46,530 nucleotides of DNA from a virus: IMG/VR virus record IMGVR_UViG_3300046656_000727, positions 1-46,530 of that record; one strand, written 5' to 3'. Made by a program: the position numbers and the translations under genes. Below, one piece after another: positions 1 to 7,315 of this stretch; the first letter of the stretch is position 1, and the number at the start of each line of letters is the position of its first letter. The notes under the pieces were generated by a model. The model worked only from the letters and a program-made list of their open reading frames with translations. It was not told where the DNA came from and did not search any database.

Positions 1-127
1 CGTCGAGCGCGGCCTGCAGCGCGGCGGGATCGCCGGCAGCGGCCTTCAGGTCCGCGATGATCTGGTTCACGTTCGTCACGACGACGTCGACCTTCGCCGA
101 GAGGTCGCTCGTGTGCTGGTTGACGGC
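1..127. repeat. Left copy of 127-bp terminal direct repeat
   Basis: These bases are identical to 46404-46530. An exact 127-base overlap between contig ends is what a de Bruijn assembler with k=127 leaves on a circular or circularly permuted genome, so the unique genome is 46,403 bp. A gene reads continuously through the junction, which supports real continuity. A biological short direct terminal repeat cannot be excluded from sequence alone. Confidence 0.95.
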
Positions 128-277
128 ATCGATCGCCGCCTGGACGTCCTTGAATGCTGCCATTTCTCGTCTCCCTTGTGCTTCGATCCGCGCGAGAGCC
201 GCGAGGATCTGGTCCAGCTTCGTGGTGCAGCAGCAGTCACCCTCGGTGACGGTCCTGCTGGTCGTAATGGATCGCAT
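1..277 (-). CDS. Small coiled-coil-like phage protein, 5' part (crosses the contig junction)
   Basis: The ATG at 277 overlaps the stop of the preceding gene (TGATG) and has GAGG five bases upstream. Reading continues to base 1, then from 46403 to a stop at 46300, giving 126 aa. A second in-frame ATG at 163 with AAGGGAG upstream could give an 88-aa form. The sequence begins MRSITTSRTV, has a CCC run near residue 16, then amphipathic helical segments rich in A, L, D and Q, and ends in a PLPPPPVVG tail. This looks like a helical oligomerising protein. It is the last gene of the virion operon. No family was recognised; a minor structural or tail accessory role is inferred from position only. Confidence 0.75.
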   Translation of the reverse strand, partial: MRSITTSRTVTEGDCCCTTKLDQILAALARIEAQGRREMAAFKDVQAAIDAVNQHTSDLSAKVDVVVTNVNQIIADLKAAAGDPAALQAALD

Positions 278-987
278 CAGCCCCTCGTTTCGAGGATGCG
301 CGCGGCCGTCGCAGCGTAGTGCTTCGAGGTCCGCACGGCGTTCGTCATTTCCTGCTCGAAGATTTCCTCGTAGAGCCGCCCAGCCAGCGCGATGGCTTCG
401 GGCCCGAACCCGAAGCGCGCGAGGATCTTCGCCGAGTTGCGGACCAGGTAGAGCACGGGCTCCTTGCCGTCCTTGGTTGCGCGGCGCAGCAGCGCGGTCG
501 AATGCATCGCGCCCGTGCGCGCCTTGATCACCTCGCCGAAGAACTCGTTCTTGGTGAAGTAAGCGCGGTTCGAGTCGAGCAGCGCCTGCGGATAGAGCGC
601 GGCCGGCAGGCGGCCCGTCGTCGGCGAACGCATCGCCGCGATCGCGCGCGTCGGCACGTAGATCTCGCCCGGGTGCTTCGTGCCGCCCGTCTTCTGGCCA
701 CCGAGCTCGTGCAGCTTCATCGCCCAGAACTGGTGCCCGCCCACGACGGCCAGGCCAGGCCACTGCGACTTGTGCGTGCGGATCAGTCGGAATGCGCGCA
801 GCATCCACTTGGATCGGATTGCGAAGCGCGACGCCATGAGGTCGCGCTCCTCGTCGAGGATGATCGCGCCGAGGCGATTCAGCGCGCGCGAGGTCGCATA
901 GGGGAGCTGGTCCTCGGCGAAGAGCTGGATGTCTCGCGCGAGTTCCTTCGCGTTCGACTTGATCGTGATCTGGAACTCCGCGCCCAT
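277..987 (-). CDS. Putative minor tail / tail completion protein (gpZ-like)
   Basis: 236 aa. The pattern of a helical N-terminus, ATSRALNRLG near residue 31, a basic segment (SKWMLRAFRLIR) and a later LHELGG motif resembles minor tail protein Z and related virion morphogenesis proteins, which act at head-tail joining or tail completion. The gene follows the baseplate and fibre genes near the end of the minus-strand operon, 13 bases after its upstream neighbour, and its TGA overlaps the next ATG. A tail completion role fits the pattern, but similarity was judged by eye only. Confidence in a real gene is high; in the function, moderate to low. Confidence 0.7.
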   Translation of the reverse strand: MGAEFQITIKSNAKELARDIQLFAEDQLPYATSRALNRLGAIILDEERDLMASRFAIRSKWMLRAFRLIRTHKSQWPGLAVVGGHQFWAMKLHELGGQKTGGTKHPGEIYVPTRAIAAMRSPTTGRLPAALYPQALLDSNRAYFTKNEFFGEVIKARTGAMHSTALLRRATKDGKEPVLYLVRNSAKILARFGFGPEAIALAGRLYEEIFEQEMTNAVRTSKHYAATAARILETRG

Positions 988-1000
988 CGGCGCTCGTCGA

Positions 1001-1321
1001 TCAGGTAGGGGACGCGGGCGGCTGCTGCGCGGCCTCCGCGGCCTTGCGGCGCCAGCGGGGCGTCCGGGTCATGCCGACGATCTCCTCGTCGGGGACGTCC
1101 TCCCGCAGCTTCGGCGCGTCGTCGCGGCGGCCGACCGCCAGCGAGACGAGTCCCTCGATGCCGTGCGGCGCGATCGTGACGACCGCGCGCTCCTCGAGGA
1201 TCTTCGGGCCGCCGATCATGTGGACGAAGACGACTTCCGTCCCGACGGCGACGTCCTCGCGCTCGTCGATGCTTGGGTGCGGGGCCGCGGCCGGCGTCGA
1301 GGCCTTGGGCATCTTCCCCAT
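1001..1321 (-). CDS. Hypothetical protein, 106 aa
   Basis: No family recognised. The N-terminus is low complexity (MGKMPKASTPAAAPHP), the centre is a compact, probably beta-rich segment (about residues 22-70, with TEVVFVHMIGGP and AVVTIAPHG), and the C-terminus is basic and Ala/Pro-rich. It is spaced 13 bases from both neighbours, the same spacing seen repeatedly in this operon, which supports a real gene. No membrane segment or cysteine is visible. It may be a small virion or accessory protein; nothing in it decides a function. Confidence 0.6.
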   Translation of the reverse strand: MGKMPKASTPAAAPHPSIDEREDVAVGTEVVFVHMIGGPKILEERAVVTIAPHGIEGLVSLAVGRRDDAPKLREDVPDEEIVGMTRTPRWRRKAAEAAQQPPASPT

Positions 1322-1334
1322 GCGAGCTCGCTCC

Positions 1335-1628
1335 TCAGGACTTGCGGACGACGGCCGTGAAGATCTGGTTCACGAAGACGCGATGCGCCTTCTCGATCAG
1401 CTGCAGCCCCGACGCGCGATAGGGGCCGTCGGGGACGATGTCGCGCACGACCTGCTCGAGCGCGGCGACGGCGTCGTGCACCGCCTTCGACTTGCGCCCG
1501 CCATCGGCCGCGAGCGCGGCGGCTGCCTCGGATCGGTTCTGCTCTTCGGTGACGGACTGGACCGTGACCACCGGGGCCTTGGTGGGGTCGGGCAGCTTCA
1601 CGGGCGTCTCCTTCTTCACGCGGCGCAC
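1335..1628 (-). CDS. Small Acb2/Tad1-hairpin-like protein (possible anti-CBASS/anti-Thoeris)
   Basis: 97 aa. The C-terminal half (residues 47-95) has a helical hairpin pattern: AVHDAVAALEQVV, then DIVPDGPYRA, then LQLIEKAHRVFVNQIF. This resembles the small phage hairpin family that includes Acb2, whose members sequester cyclic nucleotide signals of CBASS and Thoeris; that family typically shows a PDG(R/P)...L..LEEA...N..I pattern. The first 40 residues are polar and probably disordered. The gene lies among short genes at the distal end of the virion operon, where accessory genes often sit. Resemblance is by pattern only; if it is not Acb2-like it remains a hypothetical helical protein. Gene reality is well supported by length, frame and spacing. 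Confidence 0.6.
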   Translation of the reverse strand: MRRVKKETPVKLPDPTKAPVVTVQSVTEEQNRSEAAAALAADGGRKSKAVHDAVAALEQVVRDIVPDGPYRASGLQLIEKAHRVFVNQIFTAVVRKS

Positions 1629-1641
1629 GATAGCGTCCGCC

Positions 1642-3039
1642 TCAACTCACCGCGTAGACGGGCTCGAGATAGGTCGCCACGCGAGCATAGTCCTGGGGAT
1701 CGCGGTCGGGGCTCGCGTGCAGGTCCAGGATCGCGCGCGCCTCGGCCAGGTGGCCCAGCAGGGCGAATCCCGCGGCCGCGACCTCGGAATCGGCGACACG
1801 AGGAACGTCCCGGATGCACCCGATGCCGCCGATCGCGGCCGCGAGTTCGAACGTGTGATGGGCGGGGTCGTGGTTGGCCTTGTTCGCGGCCAGGACCTCG
1901 TCCGTGGTGAAGTCCTTCGCGCGCGAGAACGAGTACGAAATGCCGCCCGAGCTCGTGGCGCGCGCGAGCCAGTCGTCCTGGCGCGGCCGCAGCCAGGAGA
2001 TCACCTGGCTCTTGAGCGGGTCGTTCACGAGGCCCGACGCGAGCGCGTGCGCGAGCCACCAGTCGTGGATGCCGTTCTGCCAACCGAACGCGCCCTGGCA
2101 CTCGTGGCGGCCGAGGTAGCTGCCGATGTCGGGCATGCAGTTGATGTCGACGTTGCCGGCCCCGAACGGTGTGGGCCGCGCCACCAGGTCCTTCAGCAGC
2201 CCGATCAGGTGCTGCTTGGGGTCGAGCCCCGCCAGGAATCGGTCGCGGAACTCGACGCATGCCGGGCCCATGCCGACGCCGGCGAGCGCGAGCCGCGTGT
2301 AGCACCCGATCACCTCGCCGACCGCGCGCTCCTGGTCGCTGCCGCGCCAGCCTTTCGGGACACCGTGCGCGCCGCCGCCGGGGAAGGTGTTCGCGAGCGC
2401 GATCCCGAGCGCGACCAGGTGCATGGCGCACTCCTGGTCGCCCGCGATCATCCCGCCCCAGATCGCCGAGCACTCGAGATGCGCGGGGTCGAAGACGCTC
2501 CACCCGTCGGCGTCGTGGTCGTCGTACTTCCAGCCGTCGGGGCAGATGCCGTAGTACCCCGTGTATTTGAACGGCGTCCCGAGGAAGTGCCCGACTGGGC
2601 GTGGCTCCTGGTCGCGTGCGAAGCTCTTCATCGAGTCGAGCCCGTCGGGCAGGCCGCGGAGGTGACGCGCCAGGCCGATCGGAACGAAGCGGCGCCGCGC
2701 GCCGCCGGTCGTGTGCGAGCTGCGCGAGTCGTCGTGCCAGTCGTTCGAGGATCCGGCGGGGACGATGTTCGCGTTGCCGAGCAGGATCGGTGGAGCGCCC
2801 GTCGATCGATAGAAGCGGCGCATCCATTCGAGCGCGGTCGCGATGGGCAGCAGCTTCGAGGGCTGCACGACCGTCTTGGACCCGTAGGGCCTCGTGCCCG
2901 AGGGGTCGGTGTACTTCGTGCCGTTGATGCGCCCCGAGAAGCCCGTCGTCGCGTCGAAGAAGATCAGCGCCGACGGATCGGGGAACGCGAAGAACGTCGG
3001 CCAGAACGCTGAGACCTGCATGCCTTGGACTCCGCTCAT
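1642..3039 (-). CDS. Distal tail protein, possible (alpha/alpha)-toroid glycan-active enzyme, 465 aa
   Basis: The chosen ATG at 3039 overlaps the stop of the gp48-like gene (ATGA); the frame stays open further upstream but runs antisense inside gp48. No family is certain. The middle shows repeated amphipathic helices with the pattern found in six-hairpin glycosidases: DPAHLECSAIWGGMIAGD then a helical ALGIALAN segment, followed by Gly/Pro turns. It is rich in Trp, His and Asp (DWHDDS, DDHDADGWS), typical of carbohydrate-binding surfaces. Mu encodes its fibres just after gp48, so a receptor-binding or depolymerase role is inferred. It shows no fibre repeats and no signal peptide. The enzyme idea is tentative. 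Confidence 0.65.
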   Translation of the reverse strand: MSGVQGMQVSAFWPTFFAFPDPSALIFFDATTGFSGRINGTKYTDPSGTRPYGSKTVVQPSKLLPIATALEWMRRFYRSTGAPPILLGNANIVPAGSSNDWHDDSRSSHTTGGARRRFVPIGLARHLRGLPDGLDSMKSFARDQEPRPVGHFLGTPFKYTGYYGICPDGWKYDDHDADGWSVFDPAHLECSAIWGGMIAGDQECAMHLVALGIALANTFPGGGAHGVPKGWRGSDQERAVGEVIGCYTRLALAGVGMGPACVEFRDRFLAGLDPKQHLIGLLKDLVARPTPFGAGNVDINCMPDIGSYLGRHECQGAFGWQNGIHDWWLAHALASGLVNDPLKSQVISWLRPRQDDWLARATSSGGISYSFSRAKDFTTDEVLAANKANHDPAHHTFELAAAIGGIGCIRDVPRVADSEVAAAGFALLGHLAEARAILDLHASPDRDPQDYARVATYLEPVYAVS

Positions 3040-3581
3040 ACGTAGGTGAATCCGCAGGCCGTCCACGCGGGCTTCTTCGCGCGGATGGTCTGCTCGAGCG
3101 TACTGCCAATCGCCGCGGACGGGGCGACGACCTCGAAGAAGAAGTTCCACTCCTGGTCCCAGAGGCTGTCGCCGAGCGAGCTCCCCATGCCCGCCGGCAC
3201 GAACGGCCAGTACTCGATGATCGTGATGACGAACCCGAGCGCGGCCGCCGCGTCGATCAGCCCCTGCATGGCGGCGCCGCCCACTGCCGCGTACTTCGCA
3301 GCAGCTGCGGCGCGCCGCTCGTCGAGCGTCGGCTGGGGATCGAGCGATTCGATCGGAGGCAGGCCGAGCGCCTCCTCCCAATCGCCGATCATCTCCGTCG
3401 TGGTGCGCGGGTCCGACTCGAGCAGCAGCTGGTCGGCGCGCGCCTGGATCTCTGCGTGCTCCGTCGCGAGCGCGCGCAGCACCTTCTCCCGCACTCCGGC
3501 GCGTCGGACCCAGATCAGGCCGCGCGGCAGCGAACCGTAGAGCGCGCGGAGGTGCTTCTCGATCGCTGCAGCATCAGGCAT
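3036..3581 (-). CDS. Baseplate protein, Mu gp48-like (YmfQ/DUF2313 family)
   Basis: 181 aa, a usual length for this family. The order of elements fits Mu gp48: an N-terminal helix with LRALYGSLPRGLIWVRR, a helical SDPRTTTEMIGDWEEALGLP segment (residues 57-76), a DERRAAAAAKYAAVGG segment and a C-terminal beta region. Members sit at the baseplate wedge and link gp47 to tail fibres. It is normally directly after gp47 (baseplate J), but here three genes (fibre, lipoprotein, membrane protein) lie between. The stop overlaps the next start by four bases, suggesting translational coupling to the 465-aa protein. Confidence 0.8.
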   Translation of the reverse strand: MPDAAAIEKHLRALYGSLPRGLIWVRRAGVREKVLRALATEHAEIQARADQLLLESDPRTTTEMIGDWEEALGLPPIESLDPQPTLDERRAAAAAKYAAVGGAAMQGLIDAAAALGFVITIIEYWPFVPAGMGSSLGDSLWDQEWNFFFEVVAPSAAIGSTLEQTIRAKKPAWTACGFTYV

Positions 3582-3587
3582 GGCGGC

Positions 3588-3914
3588 TCACTTCGAAAAG
3601 ACCCGGTGGATCACCGACGCGACCTCCGTGAAGATCGCCAGGAACGCTGCCGCAATCGCCATGCGCATGGTCCGGCTGCGAGACGCCTCGCGCTGCTCGA
3701 CCCGGTCAAGTCTTCCGGCGTGCCCGATGTCCCGCCCGTCGCCGAGCAGCAGCGCGCGGAAGTCGGCGCGCTCCTGGTCGATCCTGTTGTTGCGCTCCTC
3801 GGCGCGCGCATTCTGCTCGCGCAGGAGGCGGTGCGTCTCCTCCTGGCCCATTTCGAGTTTGAACAGCCGGTCTCGAAACGAGCCCTTCGAGTGGATGTCG
3901 TCGGGTTCGCTCAT
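3588..3914 (-). CDS. Small C-terminally anchored membrane protein, candidate holin-type lysis protein
   Basis: 108 aa. Residues 1-80 are highly charged and look coiled-coil (EETHRLLREQNARAEERN), then one hydrophobic segment at about 84-102 (MAIAAAFLAIFTEVASVI) and a short basic tail. This architecture, cytoplasmic coiled coil plus one C-terminal transmembrane segment, is like XhlA-type accessory lysis proteins. It is next to a lipoprotein gene, as in lysis cassettes, but no endolysin is recognised nearby. Function is inferred from topology and position; it could instead be a membrane-acting accessory protein. Confidence 0.65.
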   Translation of the reverse strand: MSEPDDIHSKGSFRDRLFKLEMGQEETHRLLREQNARAEERNNRIDQERADFRALLLGDGRDIGHAGRLDRVEQREASRSRTMRMAIAAAFLAIFTEVASVIHRVFSK

Positions 3915-3931
3915 CGCGCTCCCCTGGCGGG

Positions 3932-4456
3932 TCAGGTCTTGGGGGGCAAGACCGGGTCGGTCGCCGCGGCCATCTTGTCCTTCAGGGCGTTGAGGTCTTT
4001 CGCCTTCTGGGCGCGCGCCACGACGTGCGCCTTCTTCTTTTCGAGACGGGCCCCGAGGTCGGCGGCCTTCCTGCGCAGCGCCTCCGCGTCGAGCGTCGCG
4101 GTCGCGGCCCGGTGCACGGTGCGCTTATGCGCCAGGCGGACGGCGCGCGCGGTGCCGGGGATTCCGTGCGTGATCCCGCGCACGGTCGCTGCCACCGTCG
4201 CCGCGCCGCCCGTCGCCTCGATCGGATGGTCGGCGAACAGGCTCGCCACGAAATGGATGGCGACCATCCAGAGCGGCTTCGGGACGGGGACCGCCGGCGC
4301 GATCCACTCGCCGATGATCGGGAGGTGGTCGGCCCACCACTGCCGCTGGGGCGCGCTGCAGCCCCCGAGCAGCGCCGAGAGCGCGATCAGGATCCCGACG
4401 ACGATCAGCGTCCGCCACGCCTCGGCGGCGTAGCGGCGCGGCTGCGCGTGCGCCAC
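3932..4456 (-). CDS. Putative lipoprotein with C-terminal helical region, possible spanin-type protein
   Basis: 174 aa. A basic N-terminus is followed by a hydrophobic stretch (about residues 16-31) and a lipobox-like LGGC with Cys33, so export and lipidation are likely. The mature part starts with Trp-rich sequence, continues through a second moderately hydrophobic stretch near residue 62 (LWMVAIHFVASLF), and ends with a long charged helix (about residues 120-165, RRKAADLGARLEKKK). Outer-membrane lipoproteins with coiled coils are found as phage spanins. It precedes the single-TM protein gene, consistent with a lysis cassette. The spanin assignment is inference, and 174 aa is longer than Rz1. 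Confidence 0.6.
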   Translation of the reverse strand: MAHAQPRRYAAEAWRTLIVVGILIALSALLGGCSAPQRQWWADHLPIIGEWIAPAVPVPKPLWMVAIHFVASLFADHPIEATGGAATVAATVRGITHGIPGTARAVRLAHKRTVHRAATATLDAEALRRKAADLGARLEKKKAHVVARAQKAKDLNALKDKMAAATDPVLPPKT

Positions 4457-4471
4457 AGAGTCCCCCCCGTT

Positions 4472-5689
4472 TTAGAGCTCGGCGTCCGCCTCGATGTGCG
4501 CCTGGTTCAGCGTGTCCGATCCCGATCCCGTCTGCGGGTAGCCGGTGGTCTTGGTCGAGGTGCCGACCGTCCCGGTGACGGTGACGGCCGTGCCCGCGCG
4601 GTCGATCTTGGCGGTGGCGCCCGTCGAGGGTGCGTGCCAGACGATCGTCGGCACCGCGCGCATCTCGCAGGGGAACCGGGTGTTGAGCGCCGCGCACTCC
4701 GTCCCCGTCTCCTGGCTCGAGACGCTGCCGACGACGCTCGTCGTGTCGACAGCGACGTTGCGCTCCTGCGTCTTCCAGTAGTAGCGGCTGCACTCGATCC
4801 AGTCGTTGCGCATGCCCGGGTGGACGTAGTTCGAGATCGTCCCGAGCGCCTTCATGTCGAACCAGCCGAACTCGAGGTTGTACGTCGCCGAGAGCGGCAT
4901 CTTCACGCGCATCGAGAGGTAAGGCGAGCTCGTGCCGCGCGTCTTGCCGTTGATCGCACCCAGCGTGAACGTCTTCGAGAATCGCGTCCAGGAGGTCGTG
5001 ATCGTCGCCGGCGTCGTGGTGACGATCACCGGCGAGCTCGGGCTGCCGCCGGTGCCGAAGTTCTGCTCGATCTCGACGTCGACGTCCACCGGCGTCGATC
5101 CGCTGTGGAGCCGCGCCCAGAACGACACCGTGACCTTCTTGCCCTGCGTCGTCCAAAGGATCTCCGTCTGGCGCTGCTCGAAGGAGGGCTTCGTCGTCGT
5201 CGCGGCGACGCTCTGCTGCCAGTTCATCACCTGCGCGCCGGCGCCCGGCGTTCCGCCCGCGCTGTTCGCGTCGAGGATCGCGCGCTCTTCGGGGATGTCG
5301 GCCAGGTCGAGGCCGAAGCGGATGACGCTCGCGCTGCCGCTGCCGCCGCCTCCGAAGGAGAGCCAGCGATCGGCCGTGTACTTCGCGCTCGTGACCGTCG
5401 CCGCGGCGCCCGGCAGGCGCTGCCAGAGCCAGAAGTCGGAGTTGTCGAGGAGGTTCGCGCAGCCCTTGCCGCCGCCGCCGAACGCCTGCGCCTGCACCGC
5501 GAGGGTGAGCTGCGTCAGGTCGAGCTTGATCGGAGCGATGCCTGCCGTGAGGAGGAGCGCGAGCAGGTTCCCTTGCATGTCGTTGAACCAATCCTGGGTG
5601 AACATGGTGGGCGGAACGGGCGGGATGTGACCCGGGTCGCCGTTGTACCAGGCGCCCGCGACGCTCCCGAAGCTGTCGATTGCGTGCAT
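4472..5689 (-). CDS. Tail fibre / receptor-binding protein with carbohydrate-binding-like domain
   Basis: 405 aa. The N-terminus contains FTQDWFNDMQGNLLALL, the helix used by many phage fibre proteins to attach to the baseplate, then a short linker of gp47-to-fibre type. From about residue 85 a domain begins with NLLDNSDFWLWQRLPG, the N..F..WQR start typical of jelly-roll carbohydrate-binding domains in fibres, and continues as beta-rich sequence to about residue 330. The last 80 residues are Thr/Gly/Val-rich beta sequence. It lies 13 bases after gp47, the usual place for a fibre gene. Likely role: glycan recognition during adsorption. Confidence 0.75.
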   Translation of the reverse strand: MHAIDSFGSVAGAWYNGDPGHIPPVPPTMFTQDWFNDMQGNLLALLLTAGIAPIKLDLTQLTLAVQAQAFGGGGKGCANLLDNSDFWLWQRLPGAAATVTSAKYTADRWLSFGGGGSGSASVIRFGLDLADIPEERAILDANSAGGTPGAGAQVMNWQQSVAATTTKPSFEQRQTEILWTTQGKKVTVSFWARLHSGSTPVDVDVEIEQNFGTGGSPSSPVIVTTTPATITTSWTRFSKTFTLGAINGKTRGTSSPYLSMRVKMPLSATYNLEFGWFDMKALGTISNYVHPGMRNDWIECSRYYWKTQERNVAVDTTSVVGSVSSQETGTECAALNTRFPCEMRAVPTIVWHAPSTGATAKIDRAGTAVTVTGTVGTSTKTTGYPQTGSGSDTLNQAHIEADAEL

Positions 5690-5702
5690 GGAAGGTCCCC
5701 GA

Positions 5703-6791
5703 TCAGACGAAGGTGGCGGTGCCGGGCACGATCAGCTCGCCGGCGGCCGGCACGATGTCCGCGGCCGGGATGGTGAGCACGAAGTCGTCGACGCCGGGCG
5801 CGTTCGAGATCGCCTGCCGGATCTTGCTGAGGGGCATGACCACACCCACCTGGGCGGTTTTCAGGCAGAGATCCGCAATCGCGGCCTCGACGGAGTCGCG
5901 CACGGCCGGCGTGTCGGGCGAGAGATCCGTCACGGTGTAGTCGAGATCGAGTGCGATCGGCGCGAATGCGACCGGGTGCGAAGTCACCGGCTTTCGGATC
6001 GGGTCCTCGAGGTAGGCCTGCATCTCCGCGATCTTCGGCGCGTCGGGGAAGATCGTCGGCGTCTGATGGTCGAGCACGAACCCCACGCCGACGTCATTCA
6101 GGTCAGGGAACGGCGTGATCACCCAGGCGCGCGTGACGCCGGGCACCTGCTTCGCCCAGATCAGGTAGTCGCCCACCGACCCGCCCTGCGGCGGATTCTT
6201 CCACGCCTCGAGCACGCGATTCAGGAGGTCCTCGTCGCTCTCGAGGTCGAATCCATTCGTCAGCCCGCCGCCGCTGCCGTTGTCGGCGACGACGGTCGCG
6301 CTGTTGATGTTCACGATCGGCGTTTGGACCGTGAGCGGAGTCCCGATCGACGCGTTCGTCAGCCCGCCGTGGATGCCGTCGGGCACGATGCCCGTGACCG
6401 CGATGTCCTTCGCGCCGGCGACGAGGTTCGTGTCGACGTTCGTCTGGTAGGTGATGCCGTCCGCGCGCACCAGGATCGTCCCGCCGGGCACCAGCGTCGT
6501 TCCGACGCCCGTGAAGTGCACGAGCCCGGTCGCGCCCACCGCCTGCTTCCTCGGGACCTGCTTCAGCTCCGCCATCCGGTCGAGCTCGGCGCTCTCCGTC
6601 TGCTTGCTCGGCAGGAACTGGTGTGAGAGGTTGTCGAGCTCGGCGAGCACGAGGTGGGAGTTCCCCGCCTCCGCCGCCGCAACCGCCGCGAGCGTGCTCT
6701 GCGGCAGGATCGCGCCGATCGCGAGCTCGGCCGCGAGCGCCGCTTCCATGCGCTCGCGCAGCGTCTTCAGCGTGGGTCGTGCGAACGGCAT
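5703..6791 (-). CDS. Baseplate J-like protein (Mu gp47)
   Basis: 362 aa. Family features seen: an N-terminal helix with PTLKTLRERMEA, LPSKQTESAELDRMAELKQVPRKQAVGATG (residues about 61-90, the conserved wedge core), the beta domain with VPGGTILVRADGITYQT, and the central LESDEDLLNRVLEAWKNPPQGG segment followed by YLIWAKQVPGVTRAWV. gp47/gpJ forms the baseplate wedge around the hub and is required for contractile tails. It is five bases downstream of the gp46-like gene. Assignment is strong. Confidence 0.92.
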   Translation of the reverse strand: MPFARPTLKTLRERMEAALAAELAIGAILPQSTLAAVAAAEAGNSHLVLAELDNLSHQFLPSKQTESAELDRMAELKQVPRKQAVGATGLVHFTGVGTTLVPGGTILVRADGITYQTNVDTNLVAGAKDIAVTGIVPDGIHGGLTNASIGTPLTVQTPIVNINSATVVADNGSGGGLTNGFDLESDEDLLNRVLEAWKNPPQGGSVGDYLIWAKQVPGVTRAWVITPFPDLNDVGVGFVLDHQTPTIFPDAPKIAEMQAYLEDPIRKPVTSHPVAFAPIALDLDYTVTDLSPDTPAVRDSVEAAIADLCLKTAQVGVVMPLSKIRQAISNAPGVDDFVLTIPAADIVPAAGELIVPGTATFV

Positions 6792-6796
6792 GCGGG

Positions 6797-7288
6797 CTAC
6801 CCTCGCGAGATCACGCGGATGGTCGCGGACGGGGTCTCGACCACAGCGGCGGCCTCAGCGTCCCACATCGTGCGCCAGCCGACGTCCTGGCTGCGCGTGA
6901 TGATGATCCCGATGTCGAGGCGGATCGGCCCGTTGCGCTTCACCACGACCTCGACGCTCTTCGCAATCTCACGGTCGAGCAGGAACTGCAGCGCGAGCTC
7001 AATCCACTGGCGGACCTTCGTCTCGGTCGAGTCGCGGATCACTTCGCGGTCGAGCAGCCAGAGCAGCGACCCGTAGCGATCGGCCGGCGTGTCGAACCAG
7101 ACGCCGCGCGGATCGGAGATGGCGGTCGCGCCCGTCTCCTCGTCCGGCGCGCGCGCGTCCGAGAAGAGCGCGGTCAAGACCGTTGAGCGGATGCCGTAGT
7201 CGAGCTTGAGGTCGCCGCCCTCGAGCACCCAATCGGCACCGCCTCCGTCCACGCCCACGACGACCGCGATGTCGGCAACCGACTGCAT
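6797..7288 (-). CDS. Baseplate wedge protein, Mu gp46-like (gp25/gpW fold)
   Basis: 163 aa. Between the spike and gp47 genes, as in Mu. The sequence shows LKLDYGIRSTVLTALFSDARAPDEE, then DPRGVWFDTP, then SLLWLLDREV, which is the pattern of the gp46 family (GP46, lysozyme-like gp25 relatives). The C-terminal half has helices followed by a beta strand (IRLDIGIIITR). These proteins join wedge subunits to the sheath. The start ATG at 7288 is 27 bases after the previous stop. Confidence 0.88.
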   Translation of the reverse strand: MQSVADIAVVVGVDGGGADWVLEGGDLKLDYGIRSTVLTALFSDARAPDEETGATAISDPRGVWFDTPADRYGSLLWLLDREVIRDSTETKVRQWIELALQFLLDREIAKSVEVVVKRNGPIRLDIGIIITRSQDVGWRTMWDAEAAAVVETPSATIRVISRG

Positions 7289-7315
7289 CCGTGCTGCCCC
7301 TCCCGGCCGCAGATG

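Noticed and set aside
1-127. True physical direct terminal repeat
   Set aside because: The length equals a standard assembly k-mer and it lies inside a gene, so an assembly overlap is more likely; not excluded without reads.
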